A stretch of DNA of 64,000 bases from CAWCVR01 sp963799105 (GCA_963799105.1 CAWCVR010000020.1:33621-97620); one strand, 5' to 3'; counted from the stretch's first letter, positions 27,107 to 36,139 are shown. Numbers and translations: made by a program. The notes: generated by a model from the sequence alone, not told the origin.

Positions 27107-29224
27107 TTATCCCTGGGTTCCGAGCCATCCGTCGCGCTCCAGCGTTCTCTTGAACCGCTCGAATTCCTCGACCGCCCGGGGCAGAAGCCCGCCGCAAAGA
27201 TCCAACTCGCCCGCTGCCGCCGCCCGTTCCATTTCCTCGGCGACTGCGCGCAGGCCGACTGCCGAAACCGTCGCCGCCGATCCCCTCAGCGCATGCGCCT
27301 GCAAGCGTGCGCCGGGCCCATCCGTCTCGACGAGCCGCTGCCGCAAATTGTCCAACCGCGATGGGAAATCCCCGAGGAACGCCCGGATAACGGCGCCGGC
27401 GAGCTGTCTGTCTCCCAACAGCCGATGCAACAGAGCCTCCGCATCGAAAACCGCTTCCGCCCGTTCCGGGGCGGCTTGCCGGGCGGCCGGGACGGCGTCT
27501 GGGAGATCGTGCCCCGGGAGCCACTTCGCAAGCACTTCCGTCAGGCGCTGCAGGTCCACGGGTTTCGAGAGGACGTCGTCCATCCCCTCGCGAATGCACC
27601 TGTCCCGGTCGTCCGGCGACGCATAGGCCGTGACGGCGATGACTGGAACGCGCGGATTGCCCGATTCGCGAATACGGCGCGTGGCCTCATAGCCGTCCAT
27701 CAACGGCATCTCGCAGTCCATCAGAACCAGGTCGTATCCACCCTGCCGCAGCGCTTCGACGGCTTCGGCGCCATTGGCGGCCGTGCCGGCCCGGTACCCA
27801 AGCGCTTCCAGTTGCGCCAGCGCCAGGGTCTGGTTGGTCGAACTATCGTCGGCTATCAGGATCCGCGCATCGTCCCGGGCGCCGATCCGTTGGCCCGCGG
27901 ATTTCGGCAAGCTGGCGGATGCCAGCTCCGCACTGGACCCCAATACGGCTTCGGGCGGCCTCTCAAAAACCGCGGTAAACCAGAAGGTGGAGCCTTCGCC
28001 TTCCCGGCTCTCGATCCCGATCTGCCCGCCCATCAGCTCGACAAGTTGCTTGCAGATAGCCAGCCCAAGGCCGGTGCCGCCGTATATGCGCGTCGTCGAT
28101 ATGTCCGCCTGAACGAACGGGGAGAACAAGGCCGCGGCCTGGTCCGGCCGTATCCCAATACCCGTATCGGCAACCGCGAAACGAACGGTTACCTTACCGC
28201 CGTCTTCGCTCGCAGGTTCCACATGAAGCGCTACCTCACCCCGCCCGGTGAACTTAATGGCATTGGCAGTCAGGTTATTCAAAACCTGGCGCAGGCGGTT
28301 GGGATCGCCACGAAGAAGCGCCGGTGTTTCCGGGTCTATCCGAATGCCGAAGGCGAGTCCCTTGGCGTTCGCCTGGACGCGCCAGATCTCGGCGGCGTCC
28401 TCCACCGTGCGGCGCAGGTCGAAGTCCAGGCTCTCGAAGGCGATCTTCCCGGCCTCGATCTTGGATAGATCGAGGATGTCGCCGACCAGGGCCAGCAGGT
28501 TGCGCCCGCTGGCCAGGGCCACCTCGACATACCGCCGCTGCTCCGCCGAGAGGTCCGTGGCCAGAAGCAGTTGAACCATGCCCAGGACGCCGTTCATGGG
28601 CGTCCGGATCTCGTGGCTCATATGCCCGAGAAAGACGGACTTTGCCTGGGTGGCATCGAGCGCGACAGTCCGGGCTTCGGTAAGTGCCTCGTTGGCCCGC
28701 TGCAACTCCTCGGAGGTTCTTACTAATTCGGAGTTCTTGAGCTCCAACTGCTTGCTCTTTCTCGCGTTCTCGCGGCTGAGCGTCGCCAAGGCATTGTTCA
28801 ACTGGAGCAAGCCGGCCTCGGGATCCCCGGCCGGACCTGGCGCGGGCACGCCCACAATCGCAAAATGCCCGTGAGACATCGGCGCCAAACCGCAATCGAG
28901 TGTCTTCGGTATACGATCCGGAGTTACGAAGTTCAGGAGTAATGGGCCGGCGTCGAGCCGAGGCTGCTCCAATCGCTGGCTGAGTCTCGCGCCGTCGGAC
29001 TCGGGAAGCTTATTCCAAATAGTCTCGTCCTGGAACTCGTCCGGGCTCAAACCAAGAAGGCGCCCCATGGCATCGTTACACGCTGTGATGTGGCCGCCGG
29101 AGTCCGCGGAAACGACGTAAACATGCCGATTGCGGTCCACACAGCCGGCCATCGCCCGGCATAGTTCGTCGGTCCGTTCGCCCCACCACGTCTGCCCCCG
29201 TCCCGAACTGAGAGGTTTCCCCAT
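27107..29224 (-). CDS. hybrid sensor histidine kinase (PAS-HisKA-HATPase-REC-Hpt)
   Basis: Cytoplasmic phosphorelay kinase, 705 residues from ATG 29224 (ATG 29326 is possible; neither has a good ribosome site). Order: PAS-like region ~20-125 (NRHVYVVSADSGGHITACND), coiled coil ~140-190, HisKA with phospho-His204 (HMSHEIRTPMNGV), HATPase with NRLRQVLNNLTANAIKFT, DTGIGI and GGTGLGLAI, receiver domain ~450-570 with the phospho-Asp in MDCEMPLMDG, and a C-terminal Hpt with HALRGSAAT. No membrane segment. It is divergent from the Hpt-REC gene at 29515, a likely partner. Output is unknown, since neither protein has a DNA-binding domain. Confidence 0.92.
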   Translation of the reverse strand: MGKPLSSGRGQTWWGERTDELCRAMAGCVDRNRHVYVVSADSGGHITACNDAMGRLLGLSPDEFQDETIWNKLPESDGARLSQRLEQPRLDAGPLLLNFVTPDRIPKTLDCGLAPMSHGHFAIVGVPAPGPAGDPEAGLLQLNNALATLSRENARKSKQLELKNSELVRTSEELQRANEALTEARTVALDATQAKSVFLGHMSHEIRTPMNGVLGMVQLLLATDLSAEQRRYVEVALASGRNLLALVGDILDLSKIEAGKIAFESLDFDLRRTVEDAAEIWRVQANAKGLAFGIRIDPETPALLRGDPNRLRQVLNNLTANAIKFTGRGEVALHVEPASEDGGKVTVRFAVADTGIGIRPDQAAALFSPFVQADISTTRIYGGTGLGLAICKQLVELMGGQIGIESREGEGSTFWFTAVFERPPEAVLGSSAELASASLPKSAGQRIGARDDARILIADDSSTNQTLALAQLEALGYRAGTAANGAEAVEALRQGGYDLVLMDCEMPLMDGYEATRRIRESGNPRVPVIAVTAYASPDDRDRCIREGMDDVLSKPVDLQRLTEVLAKWLPGHDLPDAVPAARQAAPERAEAVFDAEALLHRLLGDRQLAGAVIRAFLGDFPSRLDNLRQRLVETDGPGARLQAHALRGSAATVSAVGLRAVAEEMERAAAAGELDLCGGLLPRAVEEFERFKRTLERDGWLGTQG

Positions 29225-29514
29225 GGTACACTCGCGAACCCGGATGCGGCGCCGGCCCCAGCGCGATCGAACCGGGCTGGACAGGGCCACCACAAGGCGG
29301 CCAGACGCCTGTACTTTCTCAATCATACCCGGATTACGCCGATGCGAACGCCCGCAGTGCAGGTTTTCCCTTTTCGAGCCGATAAGTGCAATTGAGCGGC
29401 TTTCGGAAGATCGGATCTACGCAGCAACGGCGATGGAACGGGCCGGTGTCGCCGCGTAGTTGGATGCCTGTGCCGGTCTGAACCATAAGACGACACTGAG
29501 TTTGAGGACGAGCG

Positions 29515-30357
29515 ATGATCAGCCTTGATGACGAAGTGGCTGGAGAGTATCTGGCGGAGTGCTGCGAGCACATGGCTACCGTCGAGACAGGCCTTCTTGC
29601 CATGGAAAAGGGCGGAGCGGCGATCGATGAGGAGGTAGTGAATCGCGTCTTTCGGGCGGTGCATTCGGTAAAGGGAGGAGCGGGTTTCTTCGACCTGGTG
29701 AAGATCCGCGAGCTGGCGCACCAGACGGAAGACGCGCTGGCGCAAATCCGTTCCCATATCATGGTTCCCACACCGGACCGGGTCCGCGTTCTGCTGCGCG
29801 CCACCGACAGGCTGCGGGAACTGATCCAGGACCCCGCGCGGAGCAACCAGGCCGACATCTCCCAAATCCTGGACGCTCTAGCCAGGCTGCCCGCGGATCG
29901 CGCCGCTTCGGCCGGGAAGAACTGCGCTCCCTCAGCCGCCCATGCGCACCACGGCGGCCATCTGCGGGTGCTGCTGGCGGAAGACGATTTCGCCAGCCGG
30001 CTTTTGCTCCAGACCTTCCTCTCCCGCTACGGCGAATGTCATGTCGCCGTGAACGGCAGGGAAGCCGTGGAAGCGGTTCGCTCCGCCCTGGTGCGTGGGC
30101 AGAGGTACGATCTGATCTGCATGGACATCATGATGCCCGAAATGGACGGCCGCGAAGCGGTTCGGCAGGTGCGGGCTCTCGAGATGGAATTTGGCATCCT
30201 TTCGACCTATGGCGCGAAGATCGTCATGACCACGACGGTGAGCGACGTGAAGGAAGTGATCCGCTGCTTCCGGGAGCTCTGCGACGCGTATCTCATGAAG
30301 CCCATCGACCTGGCCGAATTGCTCAGCCAGATGAAGTCCTACCGGCTCATCCAGTAA
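29515..30357 (+). CDS. Hpt-receiver two-domain phosphorelay protein
   Basis: 280 residues, start ATG 29515 with GAGGA upstream. Residues 1-105: Hpt domain of CheA-P1 type, phospho-His in AVHSVKGGAGF. Residues ~150-280: receiver domain with acidic pocket LLAEDDFASR, phospho-Asp in MDIMMPEMDG, and Lys in YLMKPIDL. No output domain. Similar Hpt-REC proteins act as intermediates in phosphorelays; the divergent hybrid kinase is the natural partner (inference). It is 88 bp upstream of the radical SAM gene on the same strand, but a TACAAT box separates them. Confidence 0.88.
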   Translation: MISLDDEVAGEYLAECCEHMATVETGLLAMEKGGAAIDEEVVNRVFRAVHSVKGGAGFFDLVKIRELAHQTEDALAQIRSHIMVPTPDRVRVLLRATDRLRELIQDPARSNQADISQILDALARLPADRAASAGKNCAPSAAHAHHGGHLRVLLAEDDFASRLLLQTFLSRYGECHVAVNGREAVEAVRSALVRGQRYDLICMDIMMPEMDGREAVRQVRALEMEFGILSTYGAKIVMTTTVSDVKEVIRCFRELCDAYLMKPIDLAELLSQMKSYRLIQ

Positions 30358-30440
30358 CCCCAGCCAGTCCATGAGCCGCGAAGCGCGGCGGAATCCACCG
30401 GGAATCGCGGCGCAGGCAACGGCCCGCGGTCTATTTCCAT

Positions 30441-30446
30441 TACAAT
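30441..30446 (+). promoter_or_regulatory. -10-like TACAAT at the radical SAM gene start
   Basis: TACAAT overlaps the first possible ATG (30445). If it is a real -10 box, translation would start at ATG 30463, 16 bases downstream, giving a very short leader. Confidence 0.35.
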
Positions 30447-31899
30447 GTGTCTGGCCGGACAGATGTCCCCAGAACCCAATCGAGATCGAGGCAGCCTCGC
30501 GGGAGGTCCCGCGCCGGTGCTCTCGGCGGAGGTATTCAGTATTCCGCTGGAGGACTCGAAATGCATCGTCTACGCCCCTGCGCGGCGCTCGGCTTTTGTG
30601 GCGAATGCGCAGGTGGTCCGCTTCATCTCGCAGCTCGGAAAAGGGGAGTTCGACGCGCTGGCCGACCCCGATGGTTCGCTGGTGAATCTGTTGCGCGCTC
30701 TCGAGTTCGTGGACGCCGGACCGGAGAACCCACCTTCGGTCGCTTGCGCCGGCGGTCCCCAGCCGGTGTCGGTCACTCTCTTTCTGACCACGGCCTGCAA
30801 CCTGCGTTGCACTTACTGTTACGCTTCCGCCGGCAACCGCCAGCCGAAGGTCATGACGATCGGGACGGCCAGGCGCGGGATCGACTTCGCCGCCGCCAAT
30901 GCCGCCAGCCGGCGGGTTCCGCGCCTCGAGGTGGGTTACCACGGCGGGGGCGAGCCAACCATGAACTGGCATGTCCTGACGGATTCGTACGACTACGCGC
31001 GCGAAAAGGCGGCGGAGCTGAAGTTGGAGCTGGGTTCCACACTGGCCACCAACGGTGTGCTCAGCGATGCGCGGATCGACTGGATCGTGGCGCACCTGCG
31101 AGGCGTCACACTGTCGTGCGACGGGCTGCCGGCGGTTCACGACCAGTGCCGGCCAACCGCCTCCGGAACCGGGTCGAGCCAACGCGTGGTTCACACTCTG
31201 CGGCGGTTCGACGCAGCCAGGTTCGCGTACGGCATCCGGCTGACCGTGACCGCGGAGCACATCTCCACTCTCGCCGATTCGGTCGAGTACCTTTGCTCCG
31301 AGTTCCGTCCCGTCTCCATCCAGGTGGAGCCCGTGTACCTCCTGGGCCGCGGCGCCGCAGCCACGTCCGCGGAATCCGACGAGTTCATTGAAGCCTATCG
31401 GGCCGCCGCCGCGCGCGGGTCCGCCCACGGACGCCCCGTGCATTTCTCGGGCGCACGCGCCGGTACGCTCACCAATCACTTCTGCAGCGTCTCCCAGGAC
31501 AACTTCTGTCTGTCGGCCGATGGCAATGTCACCGCCTGTTTTGAGGCCTTCGGCGAGGACGACCCTTGGGCCGGCGTGTTCTTCTATGGCCGGCCCGAGG
31601 CTGATGGCGGCGGCTACGTTTTCAACGAGGTGGTGCTCGGCCGTCTGCGCAGCCAGGCCGTGGAAAACCGCGCTCATTGCCGAAGCTGTTTCGCCAAATG
31701 GAGCTGCGGAGGCGACTGCTATTACAAGTGGTTGGCCACCACCGGTGGCGGCGAGTTCAACGGCTCGGCCCGCTGCCACGTGATCCGCGAACTGACCAAA
31801 GACCAGATCCTCGAAAAGATCGCGGCCGCCGGAGGCCTGTTCTGGCACGAACCGCCCGCCTGCCCGCCGTGCGGCCAGCCGTCCAACGGAGACTGCTGA
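30445..31899 (+). CDS. radical SAM/SPASM-domain protein (peptide or protein maturase-like)
   Basis: 484 residues (478 if ATG 30463 is used). Residues ~25-95 look like a small PqqD/RRE-like domain (FSIPLEDSKCIVYAPARRSA ... LLRALEFVD). The radical SAM motif is Cys118-x3-Cys122-x2-Cys125 in CNLRCTYCYA; GYHGGGEPTMNW is the GGE-type SAM-binding segment. The C-terminal SPASM region carries extra Fe-S ligands (NHFCSVSQDNFCLSADGNVT ... CRSCFAKWSCGGDC ... RCHV). This plan is shared with anaerobic sulfatase maturases and RiPP maturases. No sulfatase is nearby, but a WD40 protein with a Cys-rich CxC tail lies 2.3 kb downstream on the same strand. Its role as maturase of that tail is inference. A hairpin with a short T-run follows the stop by 80 bp. 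Confidence 0.85.
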   Translation: MCLAGQMSPEPNRDRGSLAGGPAPVLSAEVFSIPLEDSKCIVYAPARRSAFVANAQVVRFISQLGKGEFDALADPDGSLVNLLRALEFVDAGPENPPSVACAGGPQPVSVTLFLTTACNLRCTYCYASAGNRQPKVMTIGTARRGIDFAAANAASRRVPRLEVGYHGGGEPTMNWHVLTDSYDYAREKAAELKLELGSTLATNGVLSDARIDWIVAHLRGVTLSCDGLPAVHDQCRPTASGTGSSQRVVHTLRRFDAARFAYGIRLTVTAEHISTLADSVEYLCSEFRPVSIQVEPVYLLGRGAAATSAESDEFIEAYRAAAARGSAHGRPVHFSGARAGTLTNHFCSVSQDNFCLSADGNVTACFEAFGEDDPWAGVFFYGRPEADGGGYVFNEVVLGRLRSQAVENRAHCRSCFAKWSCGGDCYYKWLATTGGGEFNGSARCHVIRELTKDQILEKIAAAGGLFWHEPPACPPCGQPSNGDC

Positions 31900-31976
31900 C
31901 GGCGCCCGCGCAAGTTCGTGGTTCCGGTCTCCGGCAAATGGCGCGGCGTTCCGTGGCTCTCTGGGTTGACGGCTTT

Positions 31977-32004
31977 CCCAAGGCTCACGCCTTGGGCATT
32001 TTCT
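31977..32004 (+). terminator. hairpin CCCAAGGC-TCAC-GCCTTGGG followed by CATTTTCT
   Basis: Perfect 8 bp stem with a 4 nt loop and a T-rich tail, about 78 bp after the radical SAM stop. Plausible intrinsic terminator. Confidence 0.5.
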
Positions 32005-32161
32005 GACGCCCTTACGGGCTGCATCTGTGCGCGTGTGTTGCGTGGCTGCATCCATTTCCATATCGCCCACCCCAGACGGTTAGGCGCGACATATAAGTGC
32101 GCGCCGGGGCGATTTGCCTGCGAAGCGGTTTGTATGTGCACGCAAGGCCGTGCGCGCCTTT

Positions 32162-32316
32162 GTGGGGCAGGTTGTCAACCTGCGGCCGATTGTCAATCGG
32201 CCTCTCGCGGTTGTCTGCCAATGCCACCCAGGCGGGCTGACGGGGTACCCCCTGGGTCCGCCGCAGGTTGACAACCTGCCCTACATAACGCCAGCGGATC
32301 CACTTCCACGTCGCGC
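32162..32316. repeat. GTGGGGCAGG inverted-repeat element, copy 2
   Basis: Shares GTGGGGCAGGTTGTCAACCT, GCGGCCGATTGTCAATCGGC and the tail CATAACGCC/GGATCCACTTC with the copy at 17605. The remainder of the 513 bp gap (31900-32412) holds the hairpin above, an AT-rich stretch with TATAAT at 32383, and no gene that I can support. Confidence 0.85.
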
Positions 32317-32382
32317 GCCCACCTCAGGCAGACTGCTTGACCCGGGTGGGGATTCATGCATAATGAGGTTTGTCTATTTTCG

Positions 32383-32388
32383 TATAAT
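32383..32388 (+). promoter_or_regulatory. -10 element TATAAT upstream of the NHL-repeat gene
   Basis: Consensus TATAAT in an AT-rich stretch (32350-32412), 25 bp before ATG 32413. No matching -35 at 16-18 bp. Confidence 0.4.
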
Positions 32389-32412
32389 TTACTTTTATAG
32401 TTCGAAAAAACC

Positions 32413-34212
32413 ATGCGGCCCCTGATTCGAATGGCTCCTCGCTTCCTCATCGCTGGGCTTCTCGCGATCGGCAGTAGTCTTGCACAATCCATCTACACCA
32501 CCGCGGGCAACGGTAGTCCCGGCTTCTCGGGCGACCCTGGCGCCGCCACATCCGCGCAAATCGACACGGTCTACGGCGTGGCGGTCGACACCCACGGAAA
32601 CACCTACGTTGCCGACAGCCGGAACCAGCGGATTCGCAAGATCGCCAACGGCATTATCACGACGGTCGCCGGAACGGGCATAGAGGGGTCTGCCGGGGAC
32701 GGCGGGGCCGCGACGTCCGCGCAGCTCTCGTTTCCGCGGGCCGTGGCCGTGGATGCCGCGGGAAATCTGTATGTTGCGGATACGGGAAACTGCCGGATCC
32801 GCAAAGTGAATTCGGCCGGCGTGATTTCGACAGTGGCGGGAAACGGCACGCCGGGTTTCGCGGGGGATGGCGGGGCGGCCACCAGCGCGCAGCTAAGCTA
32901 CCCGGCGGGTCTGGCGATTGACTCATCCGGGAATCTGTACGTCGCCGATAGCTGGAATTACCGGGTGCGCAAGATCGCCACCGACGGAAAGATCCAGACG
33001 ATTGCCGGCAATGGCAGCTACGGCCCCTTCGGGGATGGCGGCCTGGCGACGGCGGCGTCTCTGGGGCTGATTGAGTCGCTCGCTTTGGACACGACGGGCA
33101 ATTTGTACCTGTCCGACGGTTACAACCACGTGGTGCGAAAAGTGGCGCCGGGTGGGACCATCTCGACGGTTATTGGGGGCGGGTTCGGGCCGGCTGTGGA
33201 CGGCGGGGCGGCTCAGACCGCGACCCTGAAATTCCCCAAGGGCGTCGCCGCCGATTCCCTGGGGAACCTGTACGTCTCCGACAGCTTGAACGAGCGCATT
33301 CGGAAGGTGTCGTCCGCCGGCACAATCAGCACCGTTTCCGGCACCGGCGCCGCCGGCTACTCGGGAGACGGGGCAGCCGCAACCGCGGCGCAACTGAGCA
33401 GCCCAAATGCGCTTGCACTGGACCCCAGCGGCGTCCTGATTCTTTCCGACCTGTGGAACTACCGCGTGCGCAGCGTGGGCGGTGCCCCCCCTCCCGTTGT
33501 CCCTGTCATCATCTCCATATCGAACGCCGCCGGAGGGCAGGCGGTCATCGCGCCCGGAGCCTACGTCAGCATCTACGGAAACAATCTCGCCCCGAAAACG
33601 GACAACTGGAACGCCTCGATCGTCAACCAGCAACTCCCCACCCAGCTTGATGGCGTCACGGTGAGTGTGAGCGGCAATGCCGCATACGTGTACTACATCA
33701 GCCCTGGCCAGATCAACATCGTGGCGCCGGCCGCGAGCGCCGGGGCCGTGCAGGTGCTGGTCACCAACGCGGGAATCGCCAGCGCCCCGTTCAACGCCAC
33801 GGCGCAGCAGGACAGCCCGGCGTTCTTCCTCTGGGGAAAATATGCCGTCGCCACCCACGCCGATTATTCGTATTGCGCCAAGCCCGGCCTGTTATCGGGA
33901 GTCTCCACCACTCCCGCCAAGCCGGGTGAGTGGATCACGCTGTGGGGCAATGGTTTCGGACCGGCCGGCGCGCCGTTGGGGAGTCTGACCCCCGGCGATA
34001 AGTCGTACCTGACATCTCCGGTAACTGCCACGGTGGGTGGCGTGAACGCTTCAGTCTATGGCGGGGCCGCGATCTTGTCTCCAGGCTATGCCGGGCTGTA
34101 CCAGCTTGCCATTCAGATACCCACATCCACGCCGAACGGCGATGCGGTGGTGCGGGCCACCGTGGGAGGCGTGCAATCTCCCGACGGCGTTTTGCTCACG
34201 GTGCAGCAGTGA
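32413..34212 (+). CDS. secreted NHL-repeat protein with TIGR03437 (Solibacter-type) C-terminal domain
   Basis: 599 residues. Signal peptide in the first 25 residues (MAPRFLIAGLLAIGSSLAQ). Residues ~27-355 hold six NHL-type blades of about 56 residues with the repeating pattern GVAVDTHGNTYVADSRNQRI-RKI / TVAGTG..G..GDGG-AATSAQL. Residues ~365-599 match the C-terminal domain I know as TIGR03437 (ISNAAGGQAVIAPGAYVSIY ... YYISPGQINIVAP ... WGNGFGP), an expanded family in Solibacter. NHL propellers bind proteins or ligands; no enzyme motif is visible. It lies between the radical SAM gene and the WD40 gene. Start ATG 32413 lacks a clear ribosome site. Confidence 0.85.
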   Translation: MRPLIRMAPRFLIAGLLAIGSSLAQSIYTTAGNGSPGFSGDPGAATSAQIDTVYGVAVDTHGNTYVADSRNQRIRKIANGIITTVAGTGIEGSAGDGGAATSAQLSFPRAVAVDAAGNLYVADTGNCRIRKVNSAGVISTVAGNGTPGFAGDGGAATSAQLSYPAGLAIDSSGNLYVADSWNYRVRKIATDGKIQTIAGNGSYGPFGDGGLATAASLGLIESLALDTTGNLYLSDGYNHVVRKVAPGGTISTVIGGGFGPAVDGGAAQTATLKFPKGVAADSLGNLYVSDSLNERIRKVSSAGTISTVSGTGAAGYSGDGAAATAAQLSSPNALALDPSGVLILSDLWNYRVRSVGGAPPPVVPVIISISNAAGGQAVIAPGAYVSIYGNNLAPKTDNWNASIVNQQLPTQLDGVTVSVSGNAAYVYYISPGQINIVAPAASAGAVQVLVTNAGIASAPFNATAQQDSPAFFLWGKYAVATHADYSYCAKPGLLSGVSTTPAKPGEWITLWGNGFGPAGAPLGSLTPGDKSYLTSPVTATVGGVNASVYGGAAILSPGYAGLYQLAIQIPTSTPNGDAVVRATVGGVQSPDGVLLTVQQ

Positions 34213-34246
34213 TGAAACGCGTGCGCGGATTTGAGCGAGGTTGGCG

Positions 34247-35701
34247 ATGAAATCGAAGGAATCCCCAGACGGGCCGGAAGGAAGAAAGGCCGATCCCCAG
34301 CGGCGGGAAACCCTGGAGGTATACGCCGTCGAGCGCGGCCGATCTGGCTGGACGCTTAGCCGGAGGGACCTGCTGAGCGCTGCCGCGGCGGCGGTCGCTG
34401 CCGTGGCGGTTTCCAGGCGCGCCGAGGCGGCGGGTTGCCCTGCGGGCGCGCTGGCGCACACCCAGTCGGTCGAGAGTATCGCCATCAGCCCGGACGGGGG
34501 GTTGCTGGCCTCGGGCGACGACGACAACACCATCAAACTCTGGTCGCTGGCGGGTGGGGCGCTTCTGAAAACCCTTGCTCCGTCCACTAGTTCGGCCGCG
34601 CTCAACTACGTGGCCGCTGTCGCCATCAGCCCGTCCGGGCGTTTGCTGGCCTCGGGCAGCGGGGACAACTATATCGACCTGTGGTCGCTGCCGGACGGGA
34701 CGGTGCTGAAGACCCTTACGGGGCACACCAAGCCGGTGACCGCAGTCTCTATCAGCCGGGACGGGAGTCTGCTAGCCTCGGGTTGCCTGGACTATACCAT
34801 CAACCTGTGGTCGCTGCCGGATGGGGCGGTGCTGAAAACCCTCACCACGTCTTCGGGCTTTGCGCTCTCGGTCGCCTTCAGCCCGGACGGGAGCCTGCTG
34901 GCCTCGGGCAGTGACAACAACAGTATCAGCCTGTGGTCGCTGCCGGGCGGGGCGCTGTTGAAGACCCTTTCGGGGCACGCCAACTGGGTGAACTCGGTCG
35001 CCATCGGCCCGGACGGACGGCTGCTCGCTTCGGGCGCCAACGACAGCACCATCAAGCTGTGGTCGCTGCCCGATGGAGCGCTGCTCAACACCCTGGCCGC
35101 GCAGTCGCCTACGAACTCGGTCGCCATCAGTCCGGACGGGCGGCTGCTGGCTTCGGGCAACTCGGACAACACCATCAAACTGTGGTCACTGCCGGATGGG
35201 GCGCTGCTGAAGACCCTCAGCGGGCATTCGAGCCCCGTGAAGGCTGTCGCCATCAGCCCGGATGGGCGGTTGCTGGCCTCGGGCAGCACCGACGGCGCCA
35301 TCAAGCTGTGGTCGCTGCCGGATGGCAAGCAACTCCCGGTTTGCCTGATGGACCCGGCTGCAAGTCCTTCCAGCGTAAGCGGCATCGCGTACACGATTGG
35401 GGGCGTCACGTACACCCTGCCCTGCGGTTCGCCGATGCCGCCCGGCGCCGTCTGTACCTGTAACTGCGTGCCCGGTTGCTCCTGCGTGAGCTACTCGGCA
35501 CCCTGCTCCTGCGTAAGCTACTCGCCGTGCTCCTGCGTGAGCAACACCTGTTCCTGCGTAAGCTACACGCCCTGCTCCTGCGTGGGCAATACCTGCTCCT
35601 GCGTAAGCTACTCGCCGTGCTCCTGCGTGAGCAACCTTGGCTGCTCCTGCAACACGGTCTGCACCTGCAACCTGGTCTGCACCTGCAACCTGGTGGGCTA
35701 G
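34247..35701 (+). CDS. WD40 seven-blade propeller protein with cysteine-rich CxC-repeat tail
   Basis: 484 residues from ATG 34247 (34 bp after the NHL gene; GAGCGAGG upstream). Residues ~40-65 contain a twin-arginine-like export signal (LSRRDLLSAAAAAVAAVAV) after an unusually long charged N-region. Seven near-identical WD40 blades follow (each with ISPDGRLLASG-x4-IKLWSLPDGALLKTL), one complete propeller. The last ~85 residues change completely: about eleven CxC units spaced by short Val-Ser-Tyr/Asn-Pro linkers (CSCVSYSPCSCVSN type), ending CTCNLVG. The tail has about 23 cysteines. It could bind metal, form disulfides after export, or be a substrate of the nearby SPASM enzyme (inference). The TAG stop coincides with the edge of the 130 bp repeat. 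Confidence 0.85.
   Translation: MKSKESPDGPEGRKADPQRRETLEVYAVERGRSGWTLSRRDLLSAAAAAVAAVAVSRRAEAAGCPAGALAHTQSVESIAISPDGGLLASGDDDNTIKLWSLAGGALLKTLAPSTSSAALNYVAAVAISPSGRLLASGSGDNYIDLWSLPDGTVLKTLTGHTKPVTAVSISRDGSLLASGCLDYTINLWSLPDGAVLKTLTTSSGFALSVAFSPDGSLLASGSDNNSISLWSLPGGALLKTLSGHANWVNSVAIGPDGRLLASGANDSTIKLWSLPDGALLNTLAAQSPTNSVAISPDGRLLASGNSDNTIKLWSLPDGALLKTLSGHSSPVKAVAISPDGRLLASGSTDGAIKLWSLPDGKQLPVCLMDPAASPSSVSGIAYTIGGVTYTLPCGSPMPPGAVCTCNCVPGCSCVSYSAPCSCVSYSPCSCVSNTCSCVSYTPCSCVGNTCSCVSYSPCSCVSNLGCSCNTVCTCNLVCTCNLVG
35452..35696 (+). repeat. in-gene tandem repeat encoding the CxC tail
   Basis: Short degenerate units around TGCTCCTGCGTGAGC/AAGC-TAC repeat about ten times and keep the frame. The DNA units are more alike than the code requires, which suggests recent expansion by slippage. 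Confidence 0.85.
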
Positions 35702-35827
35702 GTCTTCGACCGTGTGATTTGGTGCCACTACCGGGCCGCTCGCTCACGCTCGCGGTTCTGTCCGGAACCGCGAGCGTGAGCGAGCGGCCCGTGGCAAAGG
35801 AACAGTTTCTCGCGGTCAAGGCACTAG
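35698..35827 (-). repeat. 130 bp CTAG-bounded palindromic repeat, copy 2
   Basis: Inverted relative to copy 1, same 130 bp length. Its first CTAG supplies the TAG stop of the WD40 gene. Confidence 0.92.
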
Positions 35828-35902
35828 CGTGGATTCGACACTCTTGCGGCCGTCGCAACGGTGCGGGGCGCGCGGGCCCGCCGCGGCCCCGCAAGCTACT
35901 GC

Positions 35903-36139
35903 CTATCCCGCGCCGAACAGCCCCGCCATGCCCAGCACGTGGTACAGCACCAGCAGCATCATCAGAACCAGGTACGCGCGAAGACTCATCAGCGACAGCT
36001 TCACGCTGCGCGTCATCCGCATGGGGCCGAGGCCTTCCGTGTCCACCTTCCGTTCCGGTATATCGTCCAGGGGATGAACCACCAGAAAATGGTTGGCCGC
36101 TGCGTTCGTTTCGACATGATTCATTGTCGTCGTAGCCAT
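35903..36139 (-). CDS. small single-span membrane protein downstream of the Nramp-like gene
   Basis: 78 residues, ATG 36139 with AAAGGAG upstream, 26 bp after the transporter stop, so part of its operon. Hydrophilic N-terminal half (VHPLDDIPERKVDTEGLGPM) and one C-terminal helix (AYLVLMMLLVLYHVLGMAGLF). I recognise no family; small proteins like this sit after Nramp-like genes in related genomes as far as I recall, which I cannot check. An accessory or regulatory subunit of the transporter is a guess. Confidence 0.72.
   Translation of the reverse strand: MATTTMNHVETNAAANHFLVVHPLDDIPERKVDTEGLGPMRMTRSVKLSLMSLRAYLVLMMLLVLYHVLGMAGLFGAG

Noticed and set aside
29932..32070. A 712-codon minus-strand open frame opposite the receiver and radical SAM genes
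   Set aside because: Composition is that of an antisense shadow, and the plus-strand proteins have intact catalytic motifs.
31900..32412. Transposase or IS remnant in the 513 bp gap
   Set aside because: Repeats and a hairpin are present, but no transposase-like translation and no terminal inverted repeats with target duplication.
35452..35696. Regular short repeats that could be taken for a CRISPR array
   Set aside because: Units are ~25-40 bp, contiguous, in frame and encode the CxC tail; there are no unique spacers and no cas genes.
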